A stretch of DNA of 64,000 nt from Lanius collurio (Eukaryota > Chordata > Aves > Passeriformes > Laniidae). Shown one piece after another: positions 12,801 through 24,100 of this stretch (position 1 is its first letter; each line of letters starts with the position of its first letter). A program made the translations under genes and the position numbers. Under the pieces are notes generated by a model. It ran no database searches. It had not been told where the DNA came from and worked only from the letters and a program-made list of their open reading frames with translations. The stretch covers positions 8,765,006 to 8,829,005 of the forward strand of contig JACBWW010000028.1 of assembly GCA_020086605.1 (NCBI GenBank), read 5' to 3'.

Positions 12801-12913
12801 GTAAATTAAAACCAACTCTGGCCTTCATGTCTGGAAAATTAAGGATTAAAGGAAACATGACACTAGCAATAAAGCTCGAGAAGATGCTTTCACAGCTTAA
12901 TTCTAAGCTCTGA
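12801..12913 (+). CDS. HSDL2: HSDL2 terminal coding exon with SKL peroxisomal signal
   Basis: The translation KLKPTLAFMSGKLRIKGNM is followed by LAIKLEKMLSQLNSKL and then TGA (12911-12913). It matches the end of HSDL2 (KLKPTMAFMSGKSKIKGNM...LAIKLEKLMNQMNARL). The last three residues, SKL, are the canonical type 1 peroxisomal targeting signal, where human HSDL2 has ARL. The acceptor is ttctttttag, preceded by a strong pyrimidine tract. Confidence 0.95.
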
Positions 12914-13095
12914 GGGGAAACTCATATTAGCACAACAGTGGCCTTTCATATATAACTGCAATGCTGTTTTAAATTTTTAGTCCCTGTTTTTCTGATGCAG
13001 TATAAGTAATATTGATAAAATGTGGGATTTTTATAGAAGAAATAACTCACTGTGATTGAGAAGGTGTCGATTAAACTAATTTCTTCCCAACACTA
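12914..13095 (+). terminator. HSDL2: HSDL2 3' UTR with variant poly(A) signal
   Basis: After the stop codon there is AT-rich sequence with no further exon. The variant hexamer ATTAAA lies at 13070-13075, and a GT-rich stretch (ggttccaggtgttt) follows at about 13100, the usual arrangement for a cleavage site near 13090. No canonical AATAAA occurs between the stop and this point. The exact 3' end is inferred; a longer UTR is possible. Confidence 0.5.
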
Positions 13096-13702
13096 CACTT
13101 GGGTTCCAGGTGTTTACTTCTGCTTCTCTGGACTAATGTAGAACATCTGAACTGAGTTTTTTCCCCACGTAGATGTTTGTACACATATCCCATGGAAAAA
13201 GTGGGTAAAGCACACGTCACGCTGCAGATCTGTGCTAGAAGTGCTATGCAGAATTTATTAAGCTGGCTTAGAAGTAGAAGCAGGTAGTCAGTTTACAGGG
13301 CTTTACTTTCACCTGGTAAATTAGTATCTCAATTTTTTATTTTCATTCCTGAGTTTATTACTTACACAAATTCTCACACCTCTGTATTGCACTGAGTTGG
13401 GCTGCATACCCATACTGAGTGATAAACAGGTTTTCTTCTTGTGCAAAGGTGCACTTGCACACATGCATGTTCATGTGCTGTCTCTCTTCCTCTTCCCCCT
13501 TACATCTCTGCAGCCAGTCATTTCCCCTGCCCTGAATCTGGATCGTTCATTTTTCTGAGCAAGCTGAGAAGGTTGCAAGGCTTCGGATTTATTTCTTAAT
13601 TAACTTAGCCCAAAAGTTTACAACTTTTTAAAGCCTTTGCTTGTTTAAAATTGCCTATGACCTGCATTGAGAAGGTCACATCTGTATTGCTTTCGTTGCA
13701 GT

Positions 13703-14100
13703 TCACAGAATCACAGAATGGGTCAGGTTGGAAGGGACCACACTGGGTCATCTGGTCCAACCTCCCTGCTTAAGCAGGGTCATTCTAAAGCACATTGTAC
13801 AGAATTGTGTCCAGATGGTTCTTGAGTATCTCCAGTGAGGGAGTCTTCACAGCCTCTTTGGCCAGCCTGTTCCTGTGTGCAGTCAACTGCACAGTGAAAA
13901 AGTTCTTCCTTATATTCAAATGGAAATTCCTGTTCATCAGTTTCTGCCCATTGCCTCTTGGCCTATTGCTTGGTATCACTGAGAAGAGCCTGAATCCATG
14001 CTCTTGGCACCCTCCCTTCAGATACTTGCAGATGTTGATGAGGTGAGGTAGTTGAATTCTGGTATAAAACCAATTCACCTCTGCCCTTCAGTCTCAGGAA
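13703..14100 (-). mobile_element. CR1 LINE 3' end, minus strand
   Basis: It starts on the + strand with tcacagaatcacagaatgg, the reverse complement of the CR1 3' terminal repeat, followed by aggttggaagggacca and the conserved CR1 3' region up to about 14100. It is 5'-truncated. It lies about 600 nt downstream of the inferred HSDL2 poly(A) site. Confidence 0.85.
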
Positions 14101-14789
14101 TCTTGAAAAACAGTAAGATGGGTTCCTTTCTCACCAGGCACAAGGGGCTGAAGGTGCTGAAGGAGGGAGAGAGAGGAGGTGGCTTACTCCAGTGAAGAGT
14201 GGCTCTAGCCAGGGGACAGTGCTAGTGGGTTGTAATGTGACCGGTCCCAGTCCAGCCTCCACACTGGGCTGTGCTCAGCGGCTGTGCTCAGCTGAGCCAC
14301 CAGCACGGCAGTCAGCCCGAGGCTTTATTAGGTCCGTGTGCCCTAACTAGCTACCAGTGCCACTAGTCCCAGGGGCTGTGCCCAAAAGTTTCAGGCTCCA
14401 CTGAAAGTTCTGGTCTACTTGCTACCCCCATCGTGGTGTCTGAATTGGTCACCACTAAGTCCCGGGCTGCTGGCCTGCCGACTGCAAAGCACTGTCAGTC
14501 TGTTGAGATCTGCCAGCTGAAGGATACCAGAAGCGCTTGGCATACAGCAGGACATGGAAACAAAGGCTGTACATGCGCCAGGAGGGAAAGAAGATTTAGC
14601 ACTGAACATGAGAGTCTTCTGGAGGAAACCAGCCATCTCACCTGATGGTGATAATGCATGCATGCTGCTGGCTGCTGTTATAGTAAGAAGTCCAGTGCTC
14701 TGCTCTCTACAATGCAGAAACCTCACGGGACCCCCCTGCTCTCCCAAATGCCCTTCCCTCCGATGGTGCAGCATTCACCTGGAGCCGAG
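14101..14789. other. Unassigned sequence, possible decayed LTR
   Basis: Mid-GC sequence after the CR1 tail. On the minus strand CCTAATAAAGCCTCGGG (near 14320) resembles the R/U5 junction of an LTR. No termini could be found, so the assignment is weak. Confidence 0.25.
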
Positions 14790-15170
14790 CTAGCCCCTGA
14801 CCCCCCCAGCTACACGGAGGCGAACGTGTCGCGCCCTTCTCTTTGAGGAGCGACTCCTTTCATGTCGGGGCCGGGTGCTTTGCCCACCAGCCTTTTAACC
14901 TGCGCAGCGCCCGGGCCGCGTTGCGGCGGCGCCTCGGCTGCAGCCGCGCTGCCACCGGCACAGCGCGCTCCGCCGGTGCCCCCCCGCCGGCTGCGCCTCG
15001 CTGCCCGCCCTCAGCCGGGGCTGGGCTGGCTGCAGCCCGGGAGGGCGTGAGGAAATGCCGCCGTGCGGGACCAGGTGGCGGGCAAGGTCCTCGTCAGCAC
15101 CGTCAGCTGGGCTCTCGGTGTCCTCAAGACAGTGAGGCGATCTTTCAGGCCAGCAGTCGACTCTGAAAAC
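14790..15170. other. Orphan CpG-rich stretch between HSDL2 and PTBP3
   Basis: About 380 bases with dense CpG (for example around 14900-15060) stand in AT-rich surroundings. It could be a promoter of an unrecognised or lost transcript, part of an old LTR, or an isolated GC-rich patch. Reading frames through it (for example 15063-15245 +) give proteins I do not recognise and have no supporting splice structure. Confidence 0.4.
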
Positions 15171-15347
15171 CTCCGAAAAAAACCTCTGTGTCCTCCGTGT
15201 GACAATCCCATCACACTTACAGGTGTCATAGGCCCTGTCCTTTGAGTAGTGTGTAATGTATGTGTTTACTCGCTTCCCCTAGCTTTTGGCTGAATCTTCC
15301 TCTCATCTTGCCGTCAAACAAACTGTTTCTGGAATGTAGTTTGGGTG

Positions 15348-15452
15348 TTTTGGGTTTTTTTTTGTTTTGTTTTTGGTTTTTTTTTTTTTTTTGTGGGGTT
15401 GGGTTTGTGGTTTTTTTTTTTTGGTGTTTTTTTTTTTTTTTTCTGGAAGGAG
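15348..15452. repeat. T/G-rich low-complexity run
   Basis: About 100 bases of long T runs broken by G and GTGGG groups. It does not encode anything; the glycine- and phenylalanine-rich frames here are artefacts of composition. Confidence 0.9.
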
Positions 15453-17260
15453 ATAAAACTTCTGTTATTTAATTTCTTTTCCATCTAAGAGACTTTCTCC
15501 TTGTGGTATAAACCTATATAAGCTCATTTAATTTATAAACATTTCTACTAATTTAAGAGACATGACACCAGCCACAGTGAATGTATAGTATAAGCTTCCA
15601 GGTACTCCAGAGACAGTGGAAGTCTATTCAATACCCCTAGCATTACAAGAGCCACTCCAGAGGTAGTACATCTGCTTTTAGTGACTCTGCAGTGATTCTG
15701 GAAGGGACTATTCAGCAGCAGGAAATTAAGATACCAAGTACCTGGCACAACACTTGTTTGTTCAGTATCAGGACTTTGAACTGAATTATAGAAGATTGCA
15801 GGTTTTTTTAGAACTGGAATTTGCAAATGGCAATACATTTCCTCCATCAATGTTTTAAAAAGCCAAGCATCTACCTTCAGAGCATCTTCTGTGGAACAGC
15901 TATTTATACAGACAGCGTTATTTGCTACCACTCCCTAACAAACAGTCTATTTAACACAGCAAGATTGCATTTTCAGCTTACAAGGATGAAAATACTAACA
16001 ACTTGTACTGCATATTGTAAAGTTTTGTATCTGCTACCAAAATGAGAAAAACAAGGCAGTTTCATGAATAAGTTACAGTAAGTTATCTTGCACATTTCAT
16101 TTAGCAGTTCATCAAGATTCATTTTAGTGTTTCCTTTTAGGACTTCTTTTTAGCAGTGATACAGGCACAGGGGGGAGACTAGTCACCATATCAAGCATTT
16201 GCATCTAACTGTTTCACCTTGGAGAAACTCCCCAAATTACGGTCCTAGTTAGTCAGAATTCCATTTATTTAATAAAAAGAATGTTCGAAATCTAGCTTTA
16301 CTCATGACTCAAATAACTCATCTCTATTCCCTTGGTTGTGGCCTTATATTGGTTTCACATCTTGCACCAGCATTACCACTGTGTGTGCTCTAAGATTGTC
16401 CTTTTTCCCCTCTTTTGCCAATACACCATACTTCAGGTTTTTCCAGAACAGTCCAGGGTATTTGATTATCTTTAACTTAGGTCAGCGTCCTTTCAGAATA
16501 GAGGAAGAAGGAAAAATCTGCCAGCTCAAGTCTTGTTTAAGACTAACTTTGATCTGGTTAATCACATCAAAGTCTAGCCAAATTATTTCATGTTTGTATC
16601 ATTATCAGCTACTCCTCACTGTCTGTGACCACCAGTGCTCTACATGTGCATCCACAACGTGGCTCTCCCAAAGGGGAGTAACTTACTTTACACACAGGCA
16701 AATGCATCTTTTGCAGCCCTTAGTGACACACCACATTGGGCAGAGGCAAAAGTATGAGGTGGCTTAGAGAAGGTGGCACAAAGCACCACTGTCAGGTGCC
16801 CTTGCAGTGTTGCTCAGGGCATTACGAGGACCTTTCCATCACGGAAAATGTATTTGTGGGCTAAGAGAGAGACACCTGTGTGTCACCTGTGGAATTGTGA
16901 AGATTGTCCAGGATATCATGATCTGGGTCTGATGAGAAGATGAAACAAAACATGGGCACTTGGAGATACTGTTGATGTTTTCCTGGGCCGGGTCTGTTCT
17001 CCATGACTTTTCTATTTAAGTTTCCTACTCCTCCATGTTTAAGGTGACAGGCAAACTACAAACAGAAGAAAATCAACCCCTTGCCAGCTGAAGCACTCCC
17101 AGTATCTTCCTATGTCTTCTGACTCACAAGGGTATCTGTGGCTCATCTGTGCTGGTGTAAAAATGTGTGGTCCTGCTATGAACCAGAATGGGAAATCCAA
17201 CCAGAGAAATTGTCTTTTTTTGTCAAGTTAACCCATATGAATTCTGCAACTTTGTCATAA

Positions 17261-17365
17261 TTTAAAAAACAAAACCAAAACAACAAAAACCCAAACTCCA
17301 AACCAAAAAACCAACCAAAACCCCAAACTCACAAAACACACCAAAATCTTAACAAATAACAAAAA
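17261..17365. repeat. A/C-rich low-complexity run
   Basis: Irregular caaaaccaaaa-type repeats about 100 bases long. There is no fixed unit. Confidence 0.85.
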
Positions 17366-18275
17366 CCAAAACAGTAGAAAAATACAGTTAAATTTTTTTC
17401 CATAACAGTAGGACATAAATAACGGAAGCTGGATATGTAAAGCTGGGCATACATGGATCTTTGTGCAGAACAGAAAATATACTATGAATGTATACCCCTT
17501 CAACACTAACACTGATACATTATTTTAAGTTACTTTTTCAGTCTGTGATTCTGATTTATCTGAAGTCGGCAAAGTCTTTACAGCTAGTCATATAAGAATT
17601 TACTCAAATGGATATTTCAAACTATTTGGGTAAATTATTTCTGTCTGTAGGATCTCCTCTGTCCTTCTAGAAGCACCTCCTTGCCACTTGCTGCACTTGA
17701 GAATCTCGCTCTGATGTTCAGCTGGGTGTGTTTGTCCCAAAGACCTCTAACCTACTGCATGATGGCCATGATGCCTCACTTAACCATGCAGCTGACTCAG
17801 ATATTCTGTTACACTGGGATGATTAGTGTCAAGGTCAGTTATTTTTTTCCTCAGAAACAGCTGGCTTAATTGCATGTGTCCTCTGATTATTACTGTGCAA
17901 ACAAAAATGTGGAATAGCAAATATTCTGAGTTAGGATAAGGACAGTTAAAACACAGAATTCTATCAGAATTCATTATCTAGTTAGGAACCAAATTTTCCA
18001 CGTTATTTCATTATCAATTCTAACCACTTTTTGAATCCTTAAAAAGGACTTCTATGACCTTGCTGCAACGGAAACATCTTTCTACGCATTCCATGGTCTA
18101 AAATCGGAGTTGGTGGAAAGGAATTGATGATTGAGAGAAATGAAGTTCCATGGCAATGTATGAAAGCTTCAGAAGTAGGATATAGTAGGATAGAAGGCTA
18201 AAGAACTGTAAAATGGAAATTGCAGTCAACCTCATTAAAGCAGTTTTCCTTTTAATGGCATGAATGAAGAATATA

Positions 18276-18370
18276 TGGAGTGGTGTGGTGTGCTATGGTA
18301 TGGCATGGTAATGGTTATGGTATGGTGTGGCATGGCATGCCATGGTATGGTGCAGTATGCTGAGGTATGG
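18276..18370. repeat. Degenerate ATGGT/ATGGC pentamer repeat
   Basis: A stretch of about 95 bases made mainly of tatggtatggcatgg-type pentamers (ATGGT, GTGGT, ATGGC) with interruptions. It is an imperfect microsatellite with marked strand asymmetry (G/T-rich on +). Confidence 0.85.
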
Positions 18371-18844
18371 AAAGACCATCAAGCCCACAAGTAAGGTGCA
18401 CAAGCCTGCCATTACTTGTAATAGTTTCCCTTGCCACATGAGACTGTGTTAGTAATTCACCTTTGATAAGGGTTTTCTGTCTTCTCTAGGGAATTTTTGA
18501 ATCAGTCTTTAAGGTCTACTTCTCTAGTTTTTTCTGTTTAAAGCATGACTTCAGTGCTTACAGGCAAGACCCCCTTTCTCATATTCTTCTATCTAATTTG
18601 GTCATACTGTGCAAGTCAATGACGTTTATAAAACCTTTGAGTCTCACCACCAGCCTGAAGAAGCGATGCATGTGTAGTGAGCGATGGTTGCTGTTTAATT
18701 TTTTTTCTTCAAAGATCTTTGCAGTTGGCTTTGAGGAGGGGAGCTGCTGCTCTGGAAGATGTGTGGAAGCCAGCGAGGGGGCTGGAATGATTGGCTCGGT
18801 AGACCATGGTGCTAATAAGGCTGAAGTTGTGCGTTCAGTCAGCC

Positions 18845-18920
18845 ACGGGCCATTTAAGAGTTGGACTCGATGACCCTTGTGGGTCCTTTCCAACTGAGAA
18901 TATCCTGTGACTGTGAAGAT
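18845..18920 (+). mobile_element. Very short CR1 3' tail, plus strand
   Basis: Contains gagttggactcgatgaccct and gggtcctttccaactgaga, the conserved last ~60 nt of CR1, followed by a decayed terminal repeat (tcctgtgactgtgaag). It is heavily 5'-truncated. Confidence 0.7.
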
Positions 18921-19296
18921 CCTCTGAGGATGGCACGATGGATAGCGAGACGATTCTGGGTCTCGCCCATGTGCTTCAGGAAACCGTGAGGAGGAGGGAA
19001 GGACACAGAATTTGACCACACGGGGGTGCGCGTGAGTAGCAAGGATGGGGCAGTGGCCGGCGTATTTCGGGAAGCAAGACATTCGCCGCTAAAACCCCAC
19101 CGTGCGGGGGTTTCCGCTGACTTCACCTAGCAGTCAGTGAAAATAATCACCATATTGCCTATATGTATTCTAGAAAGCACGGACCTAACAACTTCATGCT
19201 CGAAAAGCAGTCACTTGAAAATACCACGTCAGACCTAGAGCATTTTAACCTACAACAGGAAGGTAAAAGATCACTTTTCATCACTTGGTTAAAGTA

Positions 19297-19437
19297 AAAA
19301 AAACAACAAACAAACAAACAAACAAAGCCCCAAACCAAACAGCCCCCCCCAAAAAAAACATAACAAAACAAAACAAAAACCCAAAAAAATCCAAAACAAA
19401 ACCAAAACCAACGGAAAGAAAAAAAAAAAAAAAAGGG
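19297..19437. repeat. A/C-rich low-complexity run
   Basis: About 140 bases of aaacaaacaaac, a C8 run, caaaacaaaac and a long A run. It is non-coding; frames through it consist of lysine, asparagine and threonine, or of phenylalanine on the other strand. Confidence 0.9.
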
Positions 19438-20504
19438 AGGAAGGCAGCGAAGAGACAGCTCGATTTCATTAGGATCTAGTTTGGGGATGCCAGTTCAAGA
19501 CACATCAAAGATACCCTGAAGGTCTTAACATTCATGTATGTACTGCCGCAACAAGGAAATGTTCCCTTAACAGCTAGCATAATGAGGATAATGTGGCAGC
19601 AGAGAATTAATCTGCAGAAGAGATCCTTCTTGGTTTCTTATGCGAAGCAGAAAGCAGATCTTGGCAACAGCTCAACAGGCATGGAATTCTAAACAAAAAA
19701 ATTTGCAACAGGCAGAGAAAGCCAGTCTGGAGAAACAGCATCCTGCTAAAATATGAATTATTAAAACTCATCAAAAAAGAAGTGAAAGATATTTGAAACA
19801 GCTTGAAAATTAAGTAACATCCATTAGTTTTAAAGCTGGGGGAGGCACTTTGTGCTGTTTACTTCTCAGCCTGAGCTTAAATGAAGAAGAAATACATGAA
19901 CAATTATTTTTGGGGGGAGGAGAACATAAGGTCATCTTGACCTATCTCACAGATAGAGCATATTTCTAAACCCGTGATGTTTTCACCTGACCTTGAAGAT
20001 AAAAGAGGAATCTCAGAAGGACCATGCAGTAGAGAACTGTTTTTAAGTTATGAGAAAAGTTTAATCATTCTTGACTTGAACACTTATGAATCAGGTCAGG
20101 AGTCTTAAGCTGAAAACATTGCAACAATTCCAAGGAGAGAACATCATAGTCTCTTCCTTTTTTCTTACTAATCAGTAGATAAAGGAAAGCCTTCCATTAT
20201 TAAAAAAAAAAAAAATCTAGTGGAAGACTTAATTATTATTAATTTGAAGCCAGGAGACAAGTTGTACATTCAAGAGCAAAAGCGTATAACTTTGATAAAG
20301 CAGTGGTGAATATGTAAGATGTGTATTCTTTTTGGTAAAATCTTGTTACATTCATTCAGCATATATTGGCTGAAGCCAAGAGAAACTTTTTAGGAAGATA
20401 TACTGGTAAGTGCTTTGGCTTTGCCTCTTGTTTTTAATAGACTAAAACCATGAAGCCTGTAGGGAAAGAATAATACAAAACTATTTAATATTAAAAGATT
20501 GAGT

Positions 20505-21103
20505 GGCATTTCTCAGGGGTTGGTGTTGGGACCAGTGGTCTTTGAACATCCTTGTTGGTGCCACAGAGAGTGGGGTCGAGTGCACTCTGAGCAAGTTTGT
20601 CAATGCCACTGAGCTGGGTGGTGTAGTCAGTATGCTGGAGGAAGGGGATGCCTTCCAGAAGGACCTTGACAGGTTTGAGAGGTGGGCTTATGCAAACCTC
20701 ATGAGGCTGACCAAGGCCAAGGTGCTGCACCTGGGTAGAGGCAATCCCAAAGACAAACCCAGACTGGGCAGAGAATGAATTGAGAGCAGCCCTGAGGAGG
20801 ACTTGGGGGTGCTGGTAGCTGAGAAGTTTAAAATGACCCAACAATCTGCATTTCAGCCCTGAAAGCCAAATATGTCCTGGGCTGCATCCAGAGCAGTGTG
20901 ACCAGCAGGGTGAGTGAGGCGATTCTGCCCCTCTGCTCCTCTCTGGTGAGACTCCAGCTACAGTGATGCTCCCAGCTCTGGGGTTCTCAACAAAAAGAAG
21001 GAGCTGCTGAAGCAAGTCCAGACCCAGGACCTCACCATATCAGGGGGCTGAACTAGCTTTGAAGTCTTTTCCAAAATAAACCATTCTATGATTCTGTGAT
21101 GAA
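20505..21103 (+). mobile_element. CR1 LINE 3' fragment, plus strand
   Basis: Encodes broken pieces of the CR1 ORF2 C-terminus (FEHPCWCH-like start, RFERWAYANLMRLTKAKVLH, LGRGNPKDKP) followed by the 3' UTR and a terminal ccattctatgattctgtgat repeat. Stops and a shift interrupt the frame. It is 5'-truncated at about 20505. Confidence 0.88.
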
Positions 21104-24100
21104 GATGATGATTTTCTATTTTGACAGAGGAAATAAGGAAAGTCCTATTTGTACAAGCTGATGAAGACTACATCCATGGTGTCTAATCCTGCTACCACTT
21201 AAGTGCATCTTTGCTTCCAGTGTTTCAAACATCTCAGAGACACTCAAAAAGCTGAGAGTTTATCTTTTTAGTAATATGGAAAAGAAACATTTTACCAATA
21301 TGACTCAATTGTTTGGTTAACAGGAATCATAGTAGGATCTGCAGCTATTAGACTTAGAAATTTGACAACTTCATCTCCTACAGGTTTTTTAAATTCGTAT
21401 ATAGGATATTCTTTGGTTGCATTTTGAAAAAATGTCCAAATTACCATTTGCCATTTCCTATGCAACTCTCTCAGGCTGTTTTATAAAAATATTGTACTTC
21501 CACCAGGCAAATGGATTGTAAAAAATGTGCTGCATTGCAGAATGCTTTTGATTTAAATGTATAACAAGAAATTTCTGTGAAATAAAACCTGCATTAACAA
21601 AGCTGGCACTTGGCCACAATTGACTCTGTTCTGGTTGCTGCAACCTGTACCACCTGCAAGGTTGTTTACTTATGGAAGCAGGTGGAGCACAACTTGTCCC
21701 ACTGCTGTCCTCAGGGGCCTCTGGTACAGGTACAGAATATATAGTCTAATCACAGTTTCACACTGCAGATCATTTGTGTCATTCCTACTTGTTATAAAAG
21801 GGTGAGTCTTACAAGTATAGTGCTGTAGCAAATTGCTCTAATACTTAAGAGAGAATTCCAGTTTCCTACTTTACCTCATTTGTTCCTCAGCCTTCATACA
21901 AAAGCACAACTGTCAGCTATGTAAGAGAAACAATCCAAGTGAGGGAGTGAAGGGGTGAGGGAAGGCTACCTCGCTTCAAAACATTCCACTAACATTTATA
22001 ATTAGAGTCTACCTCAAAAAAGGGAACAAAACACCTCCTTTGCTTAGATCTTGAAATGAACTGTCAATGTAATGCTATCAGAGTTGCTGCATCCTTGGTC
22101 TTCTGGCACATATGCAAGGAGGAGGGTACAATGCTTTCCTCCCTCATTCCTTGGACAAAGGATTAAGACTATCTGACTTTTGTGTTAAAATATAGAAAAG
22201 CAGTTTATGATGACAGTTACTATGCATCCTAAACACAGAGAGTGAGTATTGTATTCATTAAAGGTTCTCTGTATGGTTTTCTCTCAATAACTTGAAAATC
22301 AAAGCTTCTAATGTATTAGAAATTGATAGCAAATTTGCAACATTGTACCTTTTACAGCAGTAGAGAAGATAGGTACCATAAACAGAATTAATTAGTCATT
22401 CCATGGGGTTAATAGATCTGAAGTATGGGTGAGAACCACAATTAGAGCATGTATTATGAAGAATAAAGGTTTCAAAAGGAAGATGTTATGAATCATTTAC
22501 TTAAAAAAAGACAAAGTCAGATTAAAAGCTAGAACCAAAGAGAAACTTTATATATTACATGCTGCTTCTTTTGCTAACAGGTGTTATATTTCAGCAGTGA
22601 TGGAATAGTAAGTTACAAGTTGTTAAGCAGGGACACTGAAAACAAAATATTTTCTGTGCAGCATTTCCAGCATCAGAACCAGTGATACCTACCTAATTGC
22701 TACCTTAAAACTTTAGTTCATCTCCATTAGAGAAATAATTCATATTTTACAGTTAGCATGCAGATTTAACCATGGGCTGTAAAAGAAGGAACAATGCAAA
22801 TAATCTGTAAAATGTCACATACAAGAAATATTGCTGTATTTATCAAATGTTTTTGAAACCTGAGAATTACATTCTGGTTTCACTGACTGTAGTCCTCCTG
22901 AAATATAACTATATATAACACTATATGAAGAGTGATAAATGAAAAGCTAATGCTTCACCTGAGAGCTGAGCTATGGAACAGAAACTTGTAGCTGTGTCCC
23001 AGTTAGTCCTTGTCTCTGCGGGTGTGTTTGGCCCCAGTGGAGAAGATGAAAACGTAGTATCTTTCCACCATTTCATGTTATTTTTGGACTTCCATAGGGT
23101 TTATTCACCCTTGGTAAGTATGTTAAATGAAATTAACGTGGGTGAGTAAATTTATTTGCACTTTGCTAAAGGGTGAGGCTGAGAAAAGGTAATTCAGATA
23201 TTAAAGGATTTTCAGTGGAGGAAAGCGTTAATAAAGGCTGAGTGGTGTGCAGTGAAGAAGGGACTTTGAAAAAGAATGTGGCAAAGACACTGCAGACTAT
23301 GATTCTCTTGGCAGTCACTACCATGAGGAATGTTCCAAAGGAAAGATTTTTCTAAAAGAGAAAACTAACAGGGAAATTACTCCTGTCTGCCACATCACTG
23401 CCCTTCTGATGAAAAAAATATTAATGATAGTTGGAGAGATTTATTGCCACACTGATTATGCAATGAATCAAAGCAATACTCTGACACTTTTTTAAAAAAA
23501 ACCAAAACACACAAACAATCTCATTGTGGTGTTTCAGAAAACAGGGGAGCCCCTGAAGTGGCCCTTTAAGAGGCCTCTGGACAGGAGAGCTGCTTTTCCA
23601 GTCACTCCAAGTATGCCTGCCATAGGGGTCATCACCCATGACTGACTGGGTGTCTCGTCTGTAGCAGATTTGTTACTGCAGGTGTTCACAGACAGTGGGG
23701 TTGAGGAGTCTCTCATAATCAGTCAAATCAATCTAATTTAAAACCACTGGCCTCCTGAACTCAGACAGATGTACTCTCATCAACCTTGCTTTTAGTGTAG
23801 GAAGAATTCTCTCCCTTTGTTGCCACATCGGCATGGATCTGTGGCTGGAAACATGGGCAGATGCCACATGTTCAGGTGGCAGCAGGATCTAGCATCTCTG
23901 CCATAAGCAGTTGACTGAGCAAGCAAAAAAGGGCAAGAGAAAGCAAAGAATAGGCACTGCTTGAAAAGGTACACAAATAGGTTGCTTTCCACTGAAACAC
24001 CAATAACAGGCCATGAGAGTTTATGTAAAGGCAAACTACACACTTTCTGCTGAGGGGTAAAGGCAGCCATCATCTAAAGGTGGATGTTTCCAACAGCTGT

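Larger units (their letters stand above)
2839..13095 (+). other. HSDL2: HSDL2 gene, 3' part (seven coding exons and 3' UTR)
   Basis: HSDL2 is a peroxisomal (and partly mitochondrial) short-chain dehydrogenase/reductase fused to a C-terminal SCP2 sterol-carrier domain. Its substrate is not firmly established; roles in fatty-acid and cholesterol metabolism have been proposed. Seven exons in the window (2839-2942, 4512-4610, 9451-9645, 10154-10225, 11540-11728, 12223-12351, 12801-12913) all have AG acceptors and GT donors and join in one open frame. Every internal junction has the same phase: one base of the split codon lies upstream and two downstream. The product corresponds to about the last two thirds of the ~418-residue human protein. 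The N-terminal exons with the TGxxxGIG nucleotide-binding motif lie left of the window. The catalytic YxxxK is present as YTISK. The frame is intact, so this copy looks functional as far as it can be seen. Confidence 0.93.
15453..20504. other. Intergenic, no gene recognised
   Basis: Apart from the low-complexity runs and the short CR1 tail listed separately, this is AT-rich sequence with only short random frames on both strands. Confidence 0.55.

Noticed and set aside
16336..16767. 143-codon plus-strand frame in intergenic DNA
   Set aside because: No family resemblance and no promoter, poly(A) or splice context; probably chance.
20491..21015. 174-codon minus-strand frame
   Set aside because: It is antisense to a plus-strand CR1 fragment.
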